Shown: piece after piece, positions 17,689 to 26,457 of the stretch
How positions within the stretch are numbered: the first letter of the stretch is position 1
Layout of the letters: every line of letters begins with the position of its first letter
NCBI GenBank assembly: GCA_023336205.1
Contig: JALQCR010000002.1
Location: forward strand, 186,001 to 250,000
From: Pseudanabaena sp. Salubria-1
GTDB lineage: Bacteria > Cyanobacteriota > Cyanobacteriia > Pseudanabaenales > Pseudanabaenaceae
Direction: 5' to 3'
DNA length: 64,000 nt
Notes under the pieces: model-generated
Told to the model about the DNA's origin: nothing
Seen by the model: the letters and a program-made list of their open reading frames with translations, nothing else
The model's database searches: none
Translations under genes and position numbers: made by a program

Positions 17689-17987
17689 AAACTGTCTTAG
17701 AAAATCACGCTCGCCATGTTTGGGATGATCGCATTCAAGCTCAAATAATTATTGATCCAGAACGGGATCATTATCAGCTTGTTTATGTCGGTTGGCGAGA
17801 TTCTAAGCGTTGCTATGGTGTAATTTTGCATCTTGATATCATTGATGGCAAAATTTGGATTCAACAAGATGGAACTGAAATCGGCACAGCCAATGAATTA
17901 GTTGAATTGGGTGTTTCCAAGCAAGATATTGTACTGGGCTTTGATCCACCTAACCTGCGACAATATACAGACTTTGCTATGAATTAG
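17655..17987 (+). CDS. xisI: XisI family protein
   Basis: A 110-residue XisI protein with the family features YQLVYVGW, LHLDIIDGKIWIQQDGTE and the C-terminal LGFDPPNLRQYTDFA. It forms the usual pair with xisH, whose 3' end it overlaps in another frame. Cellular role unsettled. Confidence 0.93.
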   Translation: MDTITQYRQQIKTVLENHARHVWDDRIQAQIIIDPERDHYQLVYVGWRDSKRCYGVILHLDIIDGKIWIQQDGTEIGTANELVELGVSKQDIVLGFDPPNLRQYTDFAMN

Positions 17988-18012
17988 CAATGATTTTGAG
18001 TCATATTTATCC

Positions 18013-18591
18013 TTAAATTTGCTTGGCAAGCTTAACCCAATTCTCAATGCCTTTTTGAGTTGGAACACCGCTATCATTAAATGCACGAATATCTCGCTTG
18101 TGCTGAGATCCATAGCTAATATGTAGTGATCGCTCTAAGCCATAAAAGTATAGAGAATCAAAGGGCAATCGGTTCGCCAAAATCCAGTCTACAATTATAC
18201 TACTGGTAATGTTTGTGATTTTAAAATCGCAGGCTGCTCCTAAACGAGAGCAGTAGTAATTACCGTTTTTATTCACTTCATGAGCCATATGTTGATCTAT
18301 TTCTGGAGCAACACGTCCGTTTTTTAGCCCTGTGACAGGATCTTTCTTTGACAACCAATTTTTTAAGTCAGGCGAACAAAATCCATAGGTCAGACAAAAA
18401 TTTTCTTTTCCAAAATAGTCAATTACGGGAGCGATAATCCATTGATGCAAGTTCTTGAGCGCTAGGATGGTTTCTTCAATATTGCTCTGTGGATAAGGAT
18501 TAATTTTGTCACAATACTTGCGGTATGTCTGTGTACAAGTACAAAAATCTTTTAGTGTTAGATATTTGCCAAGGGAGTATTCTGGATACAT
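18013..18591 (-). CDS. Hypothetical protein, degenerate M15-peptidase-like fold
   Basis: About 192 residues from ATG 18591; a TTG at 18618 would add nine residues and overlap the divergent methyltransferase start by one base. The pattern LTYGFCSPDLKNWL, then RLGAACDFKI and SLHISYG resembles the D-Ala-D-Ala carboxypeptidase (M15) fold. In M15 enzymes the zinc site is HxxGxAxD with a later His. Here the first His is replaced (CSRLGAACD) while the Asp and later His remain, so catalysis is doubtful. The head-to-head position suggests it may work with the phosphorothioation-associated methyltransferase. Assignment tentative. Confidence 0.45.
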   Translation of the reverse strand: MYPEYSLGKYLTLKDFCTCTQTYRKYCDKINPYPQSNIEETILALKNLHQWIIAPVIDYFGKENFCLTYGFCSPDLKNWLSKKDPVTGLKNGRVAPEIDQHMAHEVNKNGNYYCSRLGAACDFKITNITSSIIVDWILANRLPFDSLYFYGLERSLHISYGSQHKRDIRAFNDSGVPTQKGIENWVKLAKQI

Positions 18592-18617
18592 ATACGTTGG
18601 ATTAGTTTGCTCCTGCA

Positions 18618-20702
18618 ATGATTATAGAGTGTGATCACAATCAAATAATTAACCTATGTCAACAAAGCAATGTTGGCAAAAAATTGCCTAATGCGCTGTA
18701 TATCCATATTTCGGTGATCGCTTTTTTATCTCCACAATTACAAGAATGCGATTGTCAAGCCAGATTATTACTACCAAAATCCATCCAATTCACCATTATC
18801 AAATTCAACTACGAACAACCCAAAATCTCCTACCTGTTCTATCCAGAATTCGATAACGACCCACATCCCGCATTGCATCAAAGTATTCAAGTTGACCTAA
18901 AAGCCCAAACAGTCCAGCAACGAGACTATTACAACTCTCTCAATCCGCCCATCCTCCATCGCAAAGAAACCTTTGTAAATTCTGACTATCTCCACTATCA
19001 ACTATTTGCTCAACTAACCAAACAAGAAGAAGCGATCGGGCTGTTTCATGAGACTCGCACCATCGGCACTCGTAAAGGATGGGAACAACGTTTACAGGAA
19101 TACAATGTTGAACTGAAAGATCATCAAGTCATTTTGCTCCCCTCTTCCTCTGGGAGAGGGGGTGGGGGTGAGGGAAACATCAAAATTGATCGCCATAAAG
19201 CGGCTATTCATCGCCCCGATCTATCTAAACCCGTTCGCCTCGCCCTAGAAGCAGGACTATTTACAGAAAGCTCAACCTTTTTTGACTATGGCTGTGGTCA
19301 TGGTGAAGATATCAAAAGAATTAGCGATCGCGGCTTTACCAGCAATGGTTGGGACCCATACTATCGAACACAAAGCGATTGTACCTCAGCCGAAATTGTT
19401 AACCTCGGCTATATCATCAACGTCATCGAATCGCAGATAGAAAGACGAGAAGCACTAATCAAAGCATGGGAATTAACCGAAAAAGTTTTGATAGTCGCCG
19501 CACAAGTTTTAATTGGTGATGTGGGCAAAGGACAAATCGCCTACAGTGATGGCGTGGTGAGTAGTCGTAACACTTTCCAGAAGTATTACGAACAAGAAGA
19601 ACTCAAACTCTATATCGATCAAGTGTTAGGCGTAGATTCTGTGCCTGTCGCTCTCGGCATTTATTTTGTATTTCGTGACGAAATGCAAGCGCAAAGCTTC
19701 AGAGCATCACGGTTTCGTTCGAGAGCCACCACACCCAGAATCCGACTTGTCTCCAAGCGCTTTGAAGACTATCGCGAATTACTTAATCCCCTTATGGATT
19801 TCTTTACAGAGCGAGGCAGATTACCCGTTGGCGAAGAATTGCCAAACTTTGAGCCGTTGCTGACAGAATTTGGAACAGTACGTCGCGCCTTTAACTTGAT
19901 TGTCAGTGCCACAAATCAAGATGAATGGGATGCGATCTCCGATAAGCGACGTCAAGATATTTTGGTATTCCTTGCCCTCAGTAATTTTGATAATCCTTAC
20001 AAACGACTCAAATTAAGCCAACTTTCAACGCAATACCAAACCGATATCAAATCTCTATTTGGCTCTTATCAGGGTGCAAGTACTACTGCTGATCTGATGT
20101 TATTTAATTTAGGTAGGGAAGGATTCATCGCTACCTGTTGTCGAAACAGCAGAATTGGTAGACTGGATGATCAAGCCCTCTATGTTCACATTTCAGGATT
20201 AGAACATCTTGATACTATGCTTAGACTCTATGAAGGATGTGCCAGCCGCACCATTGGGAGAATGGATGGGGCTACTTTAATTAAATTCCATCTGCACAAA
20301 CCAAAAATCAGCTATCTTTTTTATCCCGACTTTGATCGAGATCCCCATCCAAAGATGCAAGCCTCAATGCAAATTGATCTGAGAGATTTACAGGTTCGTT
20401 ATCGTGACTATCACAACTCCGATAATCCTCCCGTACTTCATTGCAAAGATGCTTATATCTTTCCCGACTATCCACAGTATGAAAAATTTGCCAAATTAAC
20501 CAAACAAGAAGAAAGTTGGGGATTGCTAGAAAATATGAGGGACATCTCACTCTGGCAAGGATGGCAACAAAAATTAAAAGAATACTGTGCGGAACTTCAA
20601 GGGCATCGTCTTGTCTGGATCAAAGACGCTGACCCAGAGATGATTAAGTGCGTGAAAGCACAACGCAAATCCAAGAAATTAGAAGAAATACATTCTAGCT
20701 AA
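18618..20702 (+). CDS. DNA phosphorothioation-associated putative methyltransferase
   Basis: A 694-residue protein. The central domain (about residues 195-500) opens with HRPDLSKPVRLALEAGLF and the SAM-binding FFDYGCGHGEDI. This is the pattern of the family named DNA phosphorothioation-associated putative methyltransferase (TIGR04096, from memory). It is flanked by two copies of one domain: residues ~25-160 and ~525-665 share KISYLFYPEFD/KISYLFYPDFD, DPHP, DYYNS/DYHNS and LTKQEE. A Gly/Ser-rich linker (LLPSSSGRGGGGEGN) before the methyltransferase comes from a GC-rich repeat. Its 3' end overlaps the convergent gene by eight bases. Its presence supports a phosphorothioation island. Confidence 0.78.
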   Translation: MIIECDHNQIINLCQQSNVGKKLPNALYIHISVIAFLSPQLQECDCQARLLLPKSIQFTIIKFNYEQPKISYLFYPEFDNDPHPALHQSIQVDLKAQTVQQRDYYNSLNPPILHRKETFVNSDYLHYQLFAQLTKQEEAIGLFHETRTIGTRKGWEQRLQEYNVELKDHQVILLPSSSGRGGGGEGNIKIDRHKAAIHRPDLSKPVRLALEAGLFTESSTFFDYGCGHGEDIKRISDRGFTSNGWDPYYRTQSDCTSAEIVNLGYIINVIESQIERREALIKAWELTEKVLIVAAQVLIGDVGKGQIAYSDGVVSSRNTFQKYYEQEELKLYIDQVLGVDSVPVALGIYFVFRDEMQAQSFRASRFRSRATTPRIRLVSKRFEDYRELLNPLMDFFTERGRLPVGEELPNFEPLLTEFGTVRRAFNLIVSATNQDEWDAISDKRRQDILVFLALSNFDNPYKRLKLSQLSTQYQTDIKSLFGSYQGASTTADLMLFNLGREGFIATCCRNSRIGRLDDQALYVHISGLEHLDTMLRLYEGCASRTIGRMDGATLIKFHLHKPKISYLFYPDFDRDPHPKMQASMQIDLRDLQVRYRDYHNSDNPPVLHCKDAYIFPDYPQYEKFAKLTKQEESWGLLENMRDISLWQGWQQKLKEYCAELQGHRLVWIKDADPEMIKCVKAQRKSKKLEEIHSS
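19138..19177. repeat. GC-rich interspersed repeat coding for a linker
   Basis: The stretch CCCCTCTTCCTCTGGGAGAG followed by GGGGTGGGGGTGAGGG looks like a common cyanobacterial intergenic repeat with a CTC/GAG hairpin. Here it lies in frame within the methyltransferase gene and codes for a Gly/Ser-rich linker between the first duplicated domain and the catalytic domain. Confidence 0.6.
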
Positions 20703-21357
20703 TCCAAATCTCCCTTGAATCATAAAAGCATCCTCGTTGCTCAAGTTTAAAATCACCCAAAAGTAAACCTAGCCAAGTTTCGACGATTTGCAATTTCAAA
20801 TCCTTTTGCAAATCTATCAAACGTATAGGAGAAGAATTATTTGTAATACAATGCGCGATCGCCTCAATCCAACTCGAAACATCTTCAGCATGAGCAGTAC
20901 TAATCGCCCGTTCAAATTCCTCCTCCACACTAAGTAAACTTTCCTGCTCCAAAGCTTGAATCAAAACCTCCTTATCAATTGCGCCAACAATCGAATTCCC
21001 ATGTTTCGTTGGTTCAGGAATCTTCCTAGTTAAACTTTGCAAAGGCTCAATAAACTGGTCAAAATCAACCATCATCGACTGACGCACATAACGATCAAAA
21101 GCATCATCAGCCATGATCGGCTCACCCTTTACCGCACGAGAATGTAGCTCCTCAAATAAAAAGCTAGAGCGATCGCAAAACAAATCCGCAATCTGACATA
21201 CCGCCTCTCCCGCTATTCGTAACTGAGATCGCGTATCGAGATTAACCAGAGTCAAATCCAAAAGCTCAAACACCATCAGAAAATTTGCGACTTCAGGAGC
21301 CTGTCTCGCCGTTGAAATGACATCCCATAAATCCAACTCAAGCTGTTTAACTTGCAT
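20695..21357 (-). CDS. Hypothetical protein, phosphorothioation-island neighbour
   Basis: About 220 residues from ATG 21357 (MQVKQLELDLWDVI), chosen over an ATG 19 codons upstream because that one would overlap the preceding gene. Mostly helical, acidic and Leu-rich, with no motif I recognise. It follows the zinc-finger-like gene by 14 bases and probably forms a two-gene operon with it. It converges on the methyltransferase gene with an eight-base overlap, which suggests long co-residence. Confidence 0.6.
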   Translation of the reverse strand: MQVKQLELDLWDVISTARQAPEVANFLMVFELLDLTLVNLDTRSQLRIAGEAVCQIADLFCDRSSFLFEELHSRAVKGEPIMADDAFDRYVRQSMMVDFDQFIEPLQSLTRKIPEPTKHGNSIVGAIDKEVLIQALEQESLLSVEEEFERAISTAHAEDVSSWIEAIAHCITNNSSPIRLIDLQKDLKLQIVETWLGLLLGDFKLEQRGCFYDSREIWIS

Positions 21358-21371
21358 TGTCACACCGAAAA

Positions 21372-21863
21372 TTAATTTGAATGACAAGGGCAAGGACGCA
21401 AAGGACAAAGCCAAGGATCGAGGCGTTCTTGGCTAGCAAATTTCTTAATCCCATAATTTGACTCTAACAAAACCAATACTTTCTGCACATAAGTATGCAC
21501 TTGCGTCGCAACCATCCCCGCACAATGAATTGGTGGAATCGCTGCGAACTTTTCTTGTCCTTTCCAAACTTGAGCAGCGATCGCATGAATCGGTGTATCA
21601 GTTCCCGACTGCCGATAAACCACTAACACCGCCCAAAAAATTGAGGTGAATTCATCAGTATTAACAACTAAATTTTCATCGGAATCACCACGTTGACGAG
21701 AGCGAATCAAATTACGGCGATCGCGATGACGAGCATAGGAACGGCGACTATAGCAAACTTTAGGATTCCAACAGCGATCGCCATCATTGCCGTGAAGTTC
21801 TTGGGCCTGAGCCGCCGAAAGCATCGCACACTTTTTACATTTCTCTGGAATACTTTTAGTCAT
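21372..21863 (-). CDS. Hypothetical Cys-rich, zinc-finger-like protein
   Basis: A 163-residue protein with an N-terminal metal-binding pattern (CKKCAML, then DRCWNPKVCYSRRSYARHR), rich in Arg after the cysteines and so probably nucleic-acid binding. A later HCAGMVATQVHTYVQKVL helix and a CPLRPCPCHSN tail add further Cys/His. I do not recognise the family. It is first in a likely operon with the next hypothetical gene. Confidence 0.6.
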   Translation of the reverse strand: MTKSIPEKCKKCAMLSAAQAQELHGNDGDRCWNPKVCYSRRSYARHRDRRNLIRSRQRGDSDENLVVNTDEFTSIFWAVLVVYRQSGTDTPIHAIAAQVWKGQEKFAAIPPIHCAGMVATQVHTYVQKVLVLLESNYGIKKFASQERLDPWLCPLRPCPCHSN

Positions 21864-21870
21864 ATTTTAG

Positions 21871-22038
21871 AAGTTGGAAGATGCACAGGCTAATTATCCA
21901 CAGTGGGTAGCGGCGATCGCTGGCAAGATGGGTGAAGCTACTGCGACAGGATTTGTTTTGCTTGAGCCAAATATTCAAGTATTTGAGAAAAAGCCCAAAG
22001 AAGCCAAACCTGCTGAAGAAACAAGCCCCAGCCAATAA
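21871..22038 (+). pseudogene. 3' remnant of an unidentified gene
   Basis: An open stretch without a start, directly after an in-frame TAG, encodes QANYPQWVAAIAGKMGEATA, then TGFVLLEPNIQVF and a Lys/Pro/Glu-rich tail ending in TAA at 22036-22038. Composition and domain-like character suggest the last ~55 residues of a real protein whose 5' part has been lost. I cannot name the parent. Confidence 0.4.
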
Positions 22039-22082
22039 AGTCAGGCTCAATAGGTGGGTAAGCTTGGTTCAATTGCAATGAT

Positions 22083-22319
22083 TTATATCTTTAGATTTTC
22101 TCCAGTGCAATCTTGTATTTTTCCACTTGCTAGCATTTGCTGAATTGTTCCAGCTTTTGAAGGCAAGAATGATACTACATCTCGATTGCATTCGAGAATT
22201 TCGCAAGCATAATGGTCTTTGAGTCTAGATGCTATCTTTTTGATTGAGCGCTTGAAACTCACTATTAGATAACATTTGCTATTTTTATACAGTGACATTT
22301 GGCAATTTTCTTTGTTCAT
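22083..22319 (-). CDS. Small hypothetical protein
   Basis: A 78-residue ORF (alternative start MSLYKNSK at codon 8). It has three Cys and a basic helix (SFKRSIKKIASRLKDHY), with no recognised family. Codon use looks plausible for the host. Between it and the recombinase gene (22320-22518) I see nothing I can call. Confidence 0.4.
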   Translation of the reverse strand: MNKENCQMSLYKNSKCYLIVSFKRSIKKIASRLKDHYACEILECNRDVVSFLPSKAGTIQQMLASGKIQDCTGENLKI

Positions 22320-22518
22320 TTTTGCATCTCAAATCTTCACAGACTTTTAGCGACAGCGCTTTCTCTATGTAATTCTTTTTTTAGAACTTACACATGGAGG
22401 TGAATACGGGCACGTCAGCAATCTCATCTCTAGCAAGTTGTAGAATACTGGGAAAAATTGCAACGTTTGTTTACGTGGGATAAGGCGATCGGGCTTTAGC
22501 AATAATCATCACCATCAG

Positions 22519-23460
22519 TTACTCCAACTTTTCTGCCGCCTTCAAAAAAGCTCGCTTCGCCGCAATCTTATTTTTACGATTGGTATAACGCCTAAAACTC
22601 CTGGCATCCCGATGTCGAGTCAACTCCATCGCCAAAGACGGATCTAACTCATACTTCACAATCAGATTTGTCGCAAACGTATGCCTGCCCCGATGCGAAT
22701 GCAAATCAATCCCAGTCTTCTCCGCCAAATCATCCATCACATGCCGAATCCCCCAATAGGTCAAACGCTTACCCTGACTGCGATTGGAACAAGATACAAA
22801 CAAAGGACTATCAGACAATAACTCCCCTTCTTGCTCCCTCCGCCAATCCAAATAAGCATCCAAATCGTGAATACCCAACTTAGTTAATGGCACTTCGCCC
22901 TTACTATCCCACTTCGCCTCCTTAATCACCAATTCTCCATTCACATAATCCTCAACATTGAGACGACAAACTTCCTCCGCCCGCAATCCATGTAACAAAA
23001 TCGAAAACAAAGCCCGATCGCGCAACATTACCTTACCTAACGAGATCGCCTCATAAATTCGCAACACCTCCTCATCTTCTAAATCCTTAGCCACAGGATC
23101 GGGCAATCGCTCCTGCTGAATGCCAATCGTCGGATCGGCAACCACATATTCCGAGAGCAACATCCATCGATAAAACGATTTCAGAGTCCGCAGTACCCGA
23201 TTTACCGAACTCAGCGCCAACTCACGCTCCTTCAGCAAAAAAGTTTTAAACTGTGTCACTTTGCGCCGACTCACATCCACCCAAGCCAGATCGCACCAAT
23301 CCATAAATGTCCGCAAATCCGCTTGATACGCCTTACGACTTTTAGGCTGCAAAGACCTTGACGCTAAAAATTCATCAACTCGTGATTGGCGTAAATCTGT
23401 AGTAGCGATCGCTTTGGGCGGTTCACCGTAAACAACTAAAATTGGCTCTGGAATCGACAT
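22519..23460 (-). CDS. Tyrosine recombinase, XerC-like (copy 1)
   Basis: A 313-residue tyrosine recombinase. The N-terminal SAM-like core-binding domain covers about residues 20-110 (SRKAYQADLRTFMDWCDLAW). The catalytic residues are seen in LLHGLRAEEVCRL (Arg), KEAKWDSKGE (Lys), HSHRGRHTFAT (His/Arg) and TRHRDARSFRRYTN (His and Tyr). A second, nearly identical copy of its first ~196 codons lies in the opposite direction at 25262. The two flank the AAA ATPase gene as an inverted repeat. Confidence 0.9.
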   Translation of the reverse strand: MSIPEPILVVYGEPPKAIATTDLRQSRVDEFLASRSLQPKSRKAYQADLRTFMDWCDLAWVDVSRRKVTQFKTFLLKERELALSSVNRVLRTLKSFYRWMLLSEYVVADPTIGIQQERLPDPVAKDLEDEEVLRIYEAISLGKVMLRDRALFSILLHGLRAEEVCRLNVEDYVNGELVIKEAKWDSKGEVPLTKLGIHDLDAYLDWRREQEGELLSDSPLFVSCSNRSQGKRLTYWGIRHVMDDLAEKTGIDLHSHRGRHTFATNLIVKYELDPSLAMELTRHRDARSFRRYTNRKNKIAAKRAFLKAAEKLE

Positions 23461-23692
23461 AGCAGTATCAAGTGTAGTTAGAAGATGTGAAAAAAGCGAT
23501 CGTTTTCAAGATCGAAAGCCCAACTTGTCACAGAAACATCTTAGAGCAAATAATCATCAATTATTTGCCATTAAATTTATGCGAATAAGTATTTATGCTC
23601 AGTACAGTCAACGTGTTTTCAAGGGTTGAGGGTTTTGCTTGGCGCGTTGCGATATATTGAAGGGGTATCTGCTTTGTTAGTTAGTTGTTGTT

Positions 23693-25237
23693 ATGCAAAA
23701 ATGGTTTAATACTGCTGGTCCTTGTCAGGCTGATATTCATTACATGTTGCCAGCCACAGAGCGGTTGCCTGAGATAAAGAAGCTGATTGACCAACGTAAC
23801 TACTTTGTGATCCATGCGCCAAGACAAGTGGGTAAAACTACAGCAATGATTTCGCTGGCAAAGGAGTTAACAGCTAGCGGGCAATATACGTCAGTGATGT
23901 TGTCTTTGGAAGTTGGGGCTGTGTTTTCTCACGATCCTGAGTTGGCAGAGAGAGCTATATTAGATGAGTGGCAGGATGCGATTAGATTTTATTTGCCACC
24001 AGAGTTACAGCCAAGTCATGGAATTTTAGGAGAATCAGGTCGTCAGATCGGCGCTTTTTTGGCAGCATGGTCACAGGAATCACCACGTCCTCTAGCAGTG
24101 TTTCTTGATGAAATTGATGCCCTAAGCGATGAGACATTAGTTTCAGTTCTGCGACAAATCCGCTCTGGGTTTCCTCGTCGTCCACAGGGATTTCCGCAGT
24201 CAGTTGCCCTAGTTGGTATGCGTGATGTGCGGGATTATAAATACGCATCAGGGGGAAGCGATCGGCTAAATACTTCTAGTCCTTTTAATATTAAAGTACG
24301 CTCCTTTACGTTGAGTAACTTTACCCTTGAGGATGTGAAGAATCTTTATCAGCAACATACGGAAGCGACAGGGCAGGTGTTTACACCAGAAGCGGTTGAT
24401 TTGGCTTTTCATTTGACTCAGGGGCAGCCTTGGCTAGTGAATGCGATCGCTAAAGAAATAGTTGAATATATTGCTAAAGATCCGAGTATTCCAATTACAG
24501 TTGAGTTAGTGAATCAAGCGAAGGAAATACTGATTAAGAGACAAGATACACATCTGGATAGCCTTGCCGAGAGGTTGAGAGAAGATCGAGTCAGAGCAGT
24601 GATTCAGCCTATTTTGGCTGGGCAGGAACTCCCCGATGTGCCACAGGATGATATTCGCTACGTTTTAGATTTGGGGCTTTGTACCAATCAAGATGGTTTG
24701 ACTATTGCTAATCCTATTTATCAGGAAGTCATACCAAGAGTGCTTGCTTATGTAACAACTGCGTCAATAGGATATGTTCAACCAATCTGGCTAAGCGAGC
24801 AAGGAGAATTTTTGCCCAATCGCTTGTTGGAAGCGTTCTTATTATTTTGGCGGCAGCATGGAGAACCATTATTTGGAAGTACACCCTATCCAGAGATTGC
24901 ACCCCACATAGTATTGATGGCATTTCTGCATCGTGTTGTTAACGGTGGTGGCACATTGGAAAGGGAATATTCGATCGGTTCGGGGAGAATGGATATTTGT
25001 TTGCGCTATGGCAAAGTGACTTTGGGGATGGAGTTGAAGGTATGGCGTGATCGCAGATCTAATCCACTCAAGGAAGGATTGTCGCAGTTGGATAAATATT
25101 TATCGGGGTTGAGTTTAGATACAGGTTGGTTGGTGATCTTCGATCGCCGTTCTGGTTTGCCGCCGCTAAGCGATCGGACTACGACGGAGAATGTCATTAG
25201 CCCAGCAGGGCGAGAGATTATTGTGATTCGTGGCTAG
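23693..25237 (+). CDS. AAA ATPase fused to a PD-(D/E)XK-like C-terminal domain
   Basis: A 514-residue protein of a type common in cyanobacteria. The N-terminal AAA domain has Walker A HAPRQVGKTT near residues 41-50 and Walker B LAVFLDEIDAL near 132-142. The C-terminal ~90 residues (GSGRMDICLRYGKVTLGMEL, then KVWRD) have the Asp...Glu-x-Lys arrangement of PD-(D/E)XK nucleases. It lies between two inverted recombinase copies. Its last ~35 codons are also found as a decayed copy at 62022-62131. Role unknown; related proteins are often called mobile-element or defence ATPases. Confidence 0.82.
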   Translation: MQKWFNTAGPCQADIHYMLPATERLPEIKKLIDQRNYFVIHAPRQVGKTTAMISLAKELTASGQYTSVMLSLEVGAVFSHDPELAERAILDEWQDAIRFYLPPELQPSHGILGESGRQIGAFLAAWSQESPRPLAVFLDEIDALSDETLVSVLRQIRSGFPRRPQGFPQSVALVGMRDVRDYKYASGGSDRLNTSSPFNIKVRSFTLSNFTLEDVKNLYQQHTEATGQVFTPEAVDLAFHLTQGQPWLVNAIAKEIVEYIAKDPSIPITVELVNQAKEILIKRQDTHLDSLAERLREDRVRAVIQPILAGQELPDVPQDDIRYVLDLGLCTNQDGLTIANPIYQEVIPRVLAYVTTASIGYVQPIWLSEQGEFLPNRLLEAFLLFWRQHGEPLFGSTPYPEIAPHIVLMAFLHRVVNGGGTLEREYSIGSGRMDICLRYGKVTLGMELKVWRDRRSNPLKEGLSQLDKYLSGLSLDTGWLVIFDRRSGLPPLSDRTTTENVISPAGREIIVIRG

Positions 25238-25261
25238 ATAGATAATCCAATACAAGCTGAT

Positions 25262-25845
25262 ATGTCCATTCCAGAGCCAATTTTAGTTGTTTACAGTGAA
25301 CCGCCCAAAGCGATCGCGATTACAGACTTGCGCCAATCAAGGGTTGATGAATTTTTAGCATCGAGGTCTTTACAGCCCAAAAGTCGTAAGGCTTATCAAG
25401 CAGACTTACGGATATTTATGGATTGGTGCGATCTGGCTTGGGTGGATGTGAGTCGGCGCAAAGTGACACAGTTTAAAACTTTTTTGCTTAAGGAACGTGA
25501 GTTGGCACTGAGTTCGGTGAATCGGGTGCTGCGGACTCTGAAATCGTTTTATCGGTGGATGTTGCTTTCAGAATATGTGGTTGCCGATCCGACGATTGGG
25601 ATTCAGCAGGAGCGATTGCCTGATCCTGTGGCAAAGGATTTGGAAGATGAGGAGGTGTTGCGGATTTATGAGGCGATCTCCTTGAGTAAGGTGATGTTGC
25701 GCGATCGGGCTTTGTTTTCGATTTTGCTTCATGGGTTGAGGGCAGAGGAGGTCTGTCGTCTGAATGTTGAGGATTATGCGAATGGGGAATTGGTGATAAA
25801 GGAGGCGAAATGGGATAGTAAGGGGGAAGTGCCTTTGACGAAGTT
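25262..25845 (+). pseudogene. XerC-like tyrosine recombinase (copy 2), truncated by Tn3
   Basis: The first ~195 codons nearly match copy 1 at 22519-23460; differences include YSEPP for YGEPP and AIAITD for AIATTD. The frame ends at VPLTKLG, exactly at the Tn3 terminal repeat, whereas copy 1 continues IHDLDAYLDW. The His, Arg and Tyr catalytic residues are therefore lost. The missing 3' part is not found on the other side of the transposon. Confidence 0.9.
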
Positions 25846-25910
25846 GGGGTAGCTACAGGATACGTGTAAAAACCTGCAAGATCGGCTTAAAAGCGTTACT
25901 GAGAGGGGCT

Positions 25911-26375
25911 TTAAGAAAACGCTACAGACTTATATGAAGTACCGCAAAAAGGACAGAAGCGATGCTTAAGCGAAGAAATAGTTTGCTGACAATGAGTACA
26001 GCGATCGCCAAGTTTTCCCCCACAGATAAAGCAGAAATTAGCTCTGACATCCATCCAGAGAGGATCAGCAGGATTACCAGGAGTCCAGCAAGATGGACAG
26101 AACTTAAGCTTAGAAACAGACTCAATGGAAGTACCACGAGAGACAGCCTCTAAATATTCCACAGGAACTTGCAAAGCAGAAGCCAAACCAGCTTTACTAT
26201 GAGAACTAAGCTTGGCAGTCAATCCCCGTTCAATCTTGCCCAAACTCTGCAAATGAATCGCCGCAATTGTCGCCAACTCCCTCTGATTCAAACCGAGGAA
26301 AAGTCGGATACGTTTAACATAAGCAGCCAAGTTTTCACCAGAGTTAGGCGATTTATCACCCTGTAAAATATTCAC
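25911..26375 (-). CDS. XRE-type HTH protein with double zinc ribbon (transposon-borne)
   Basis: 154 residues. An HTH_3 domain at about residues 18-75 (LGLNQRELATIAAIHLQSLG, then KIERGL) is followed by two Cys-pair sets (FCPSCW and FCFICGG, then CTHCQ and FCPFCG), a double zinc ribbon. It lies inside the Tn3 repeats, divergent from the recombinase gene, so it probably controls transposon genes or DNA contact. A cargo role is also possible. Confidence 0.8.
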   Translation of the reverse strand: MNILQGDKSPNSGENLAAYVKRIRLFLGLNQRELATIAAIHLQSLGKIERGLTAKLSSHSKAGLASALQVPVEYLEAVSRGTSIESVSKLKFCPSCWTPGNPADPLWMDVRANFCFICGGKLGDRCTHCQQTISSLKHRFCPFCGTSYKSVAFS

Positions 26376-26457
26376 AAAACAGTGTTTAAAAGTATGTTTA
26401 TAGAAAACTATACTATCAACAGAATTATTTAACTCACCGCTTTAACTAGCTGATAAA

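Noticed and set aside
17251..17987. An fdxN-type excision element next to xisH/xisI
   Set aside because: No nif gene, large recombinase XisF or direct repeats are seen here; the pair is common in cyanobacteria without such elements.
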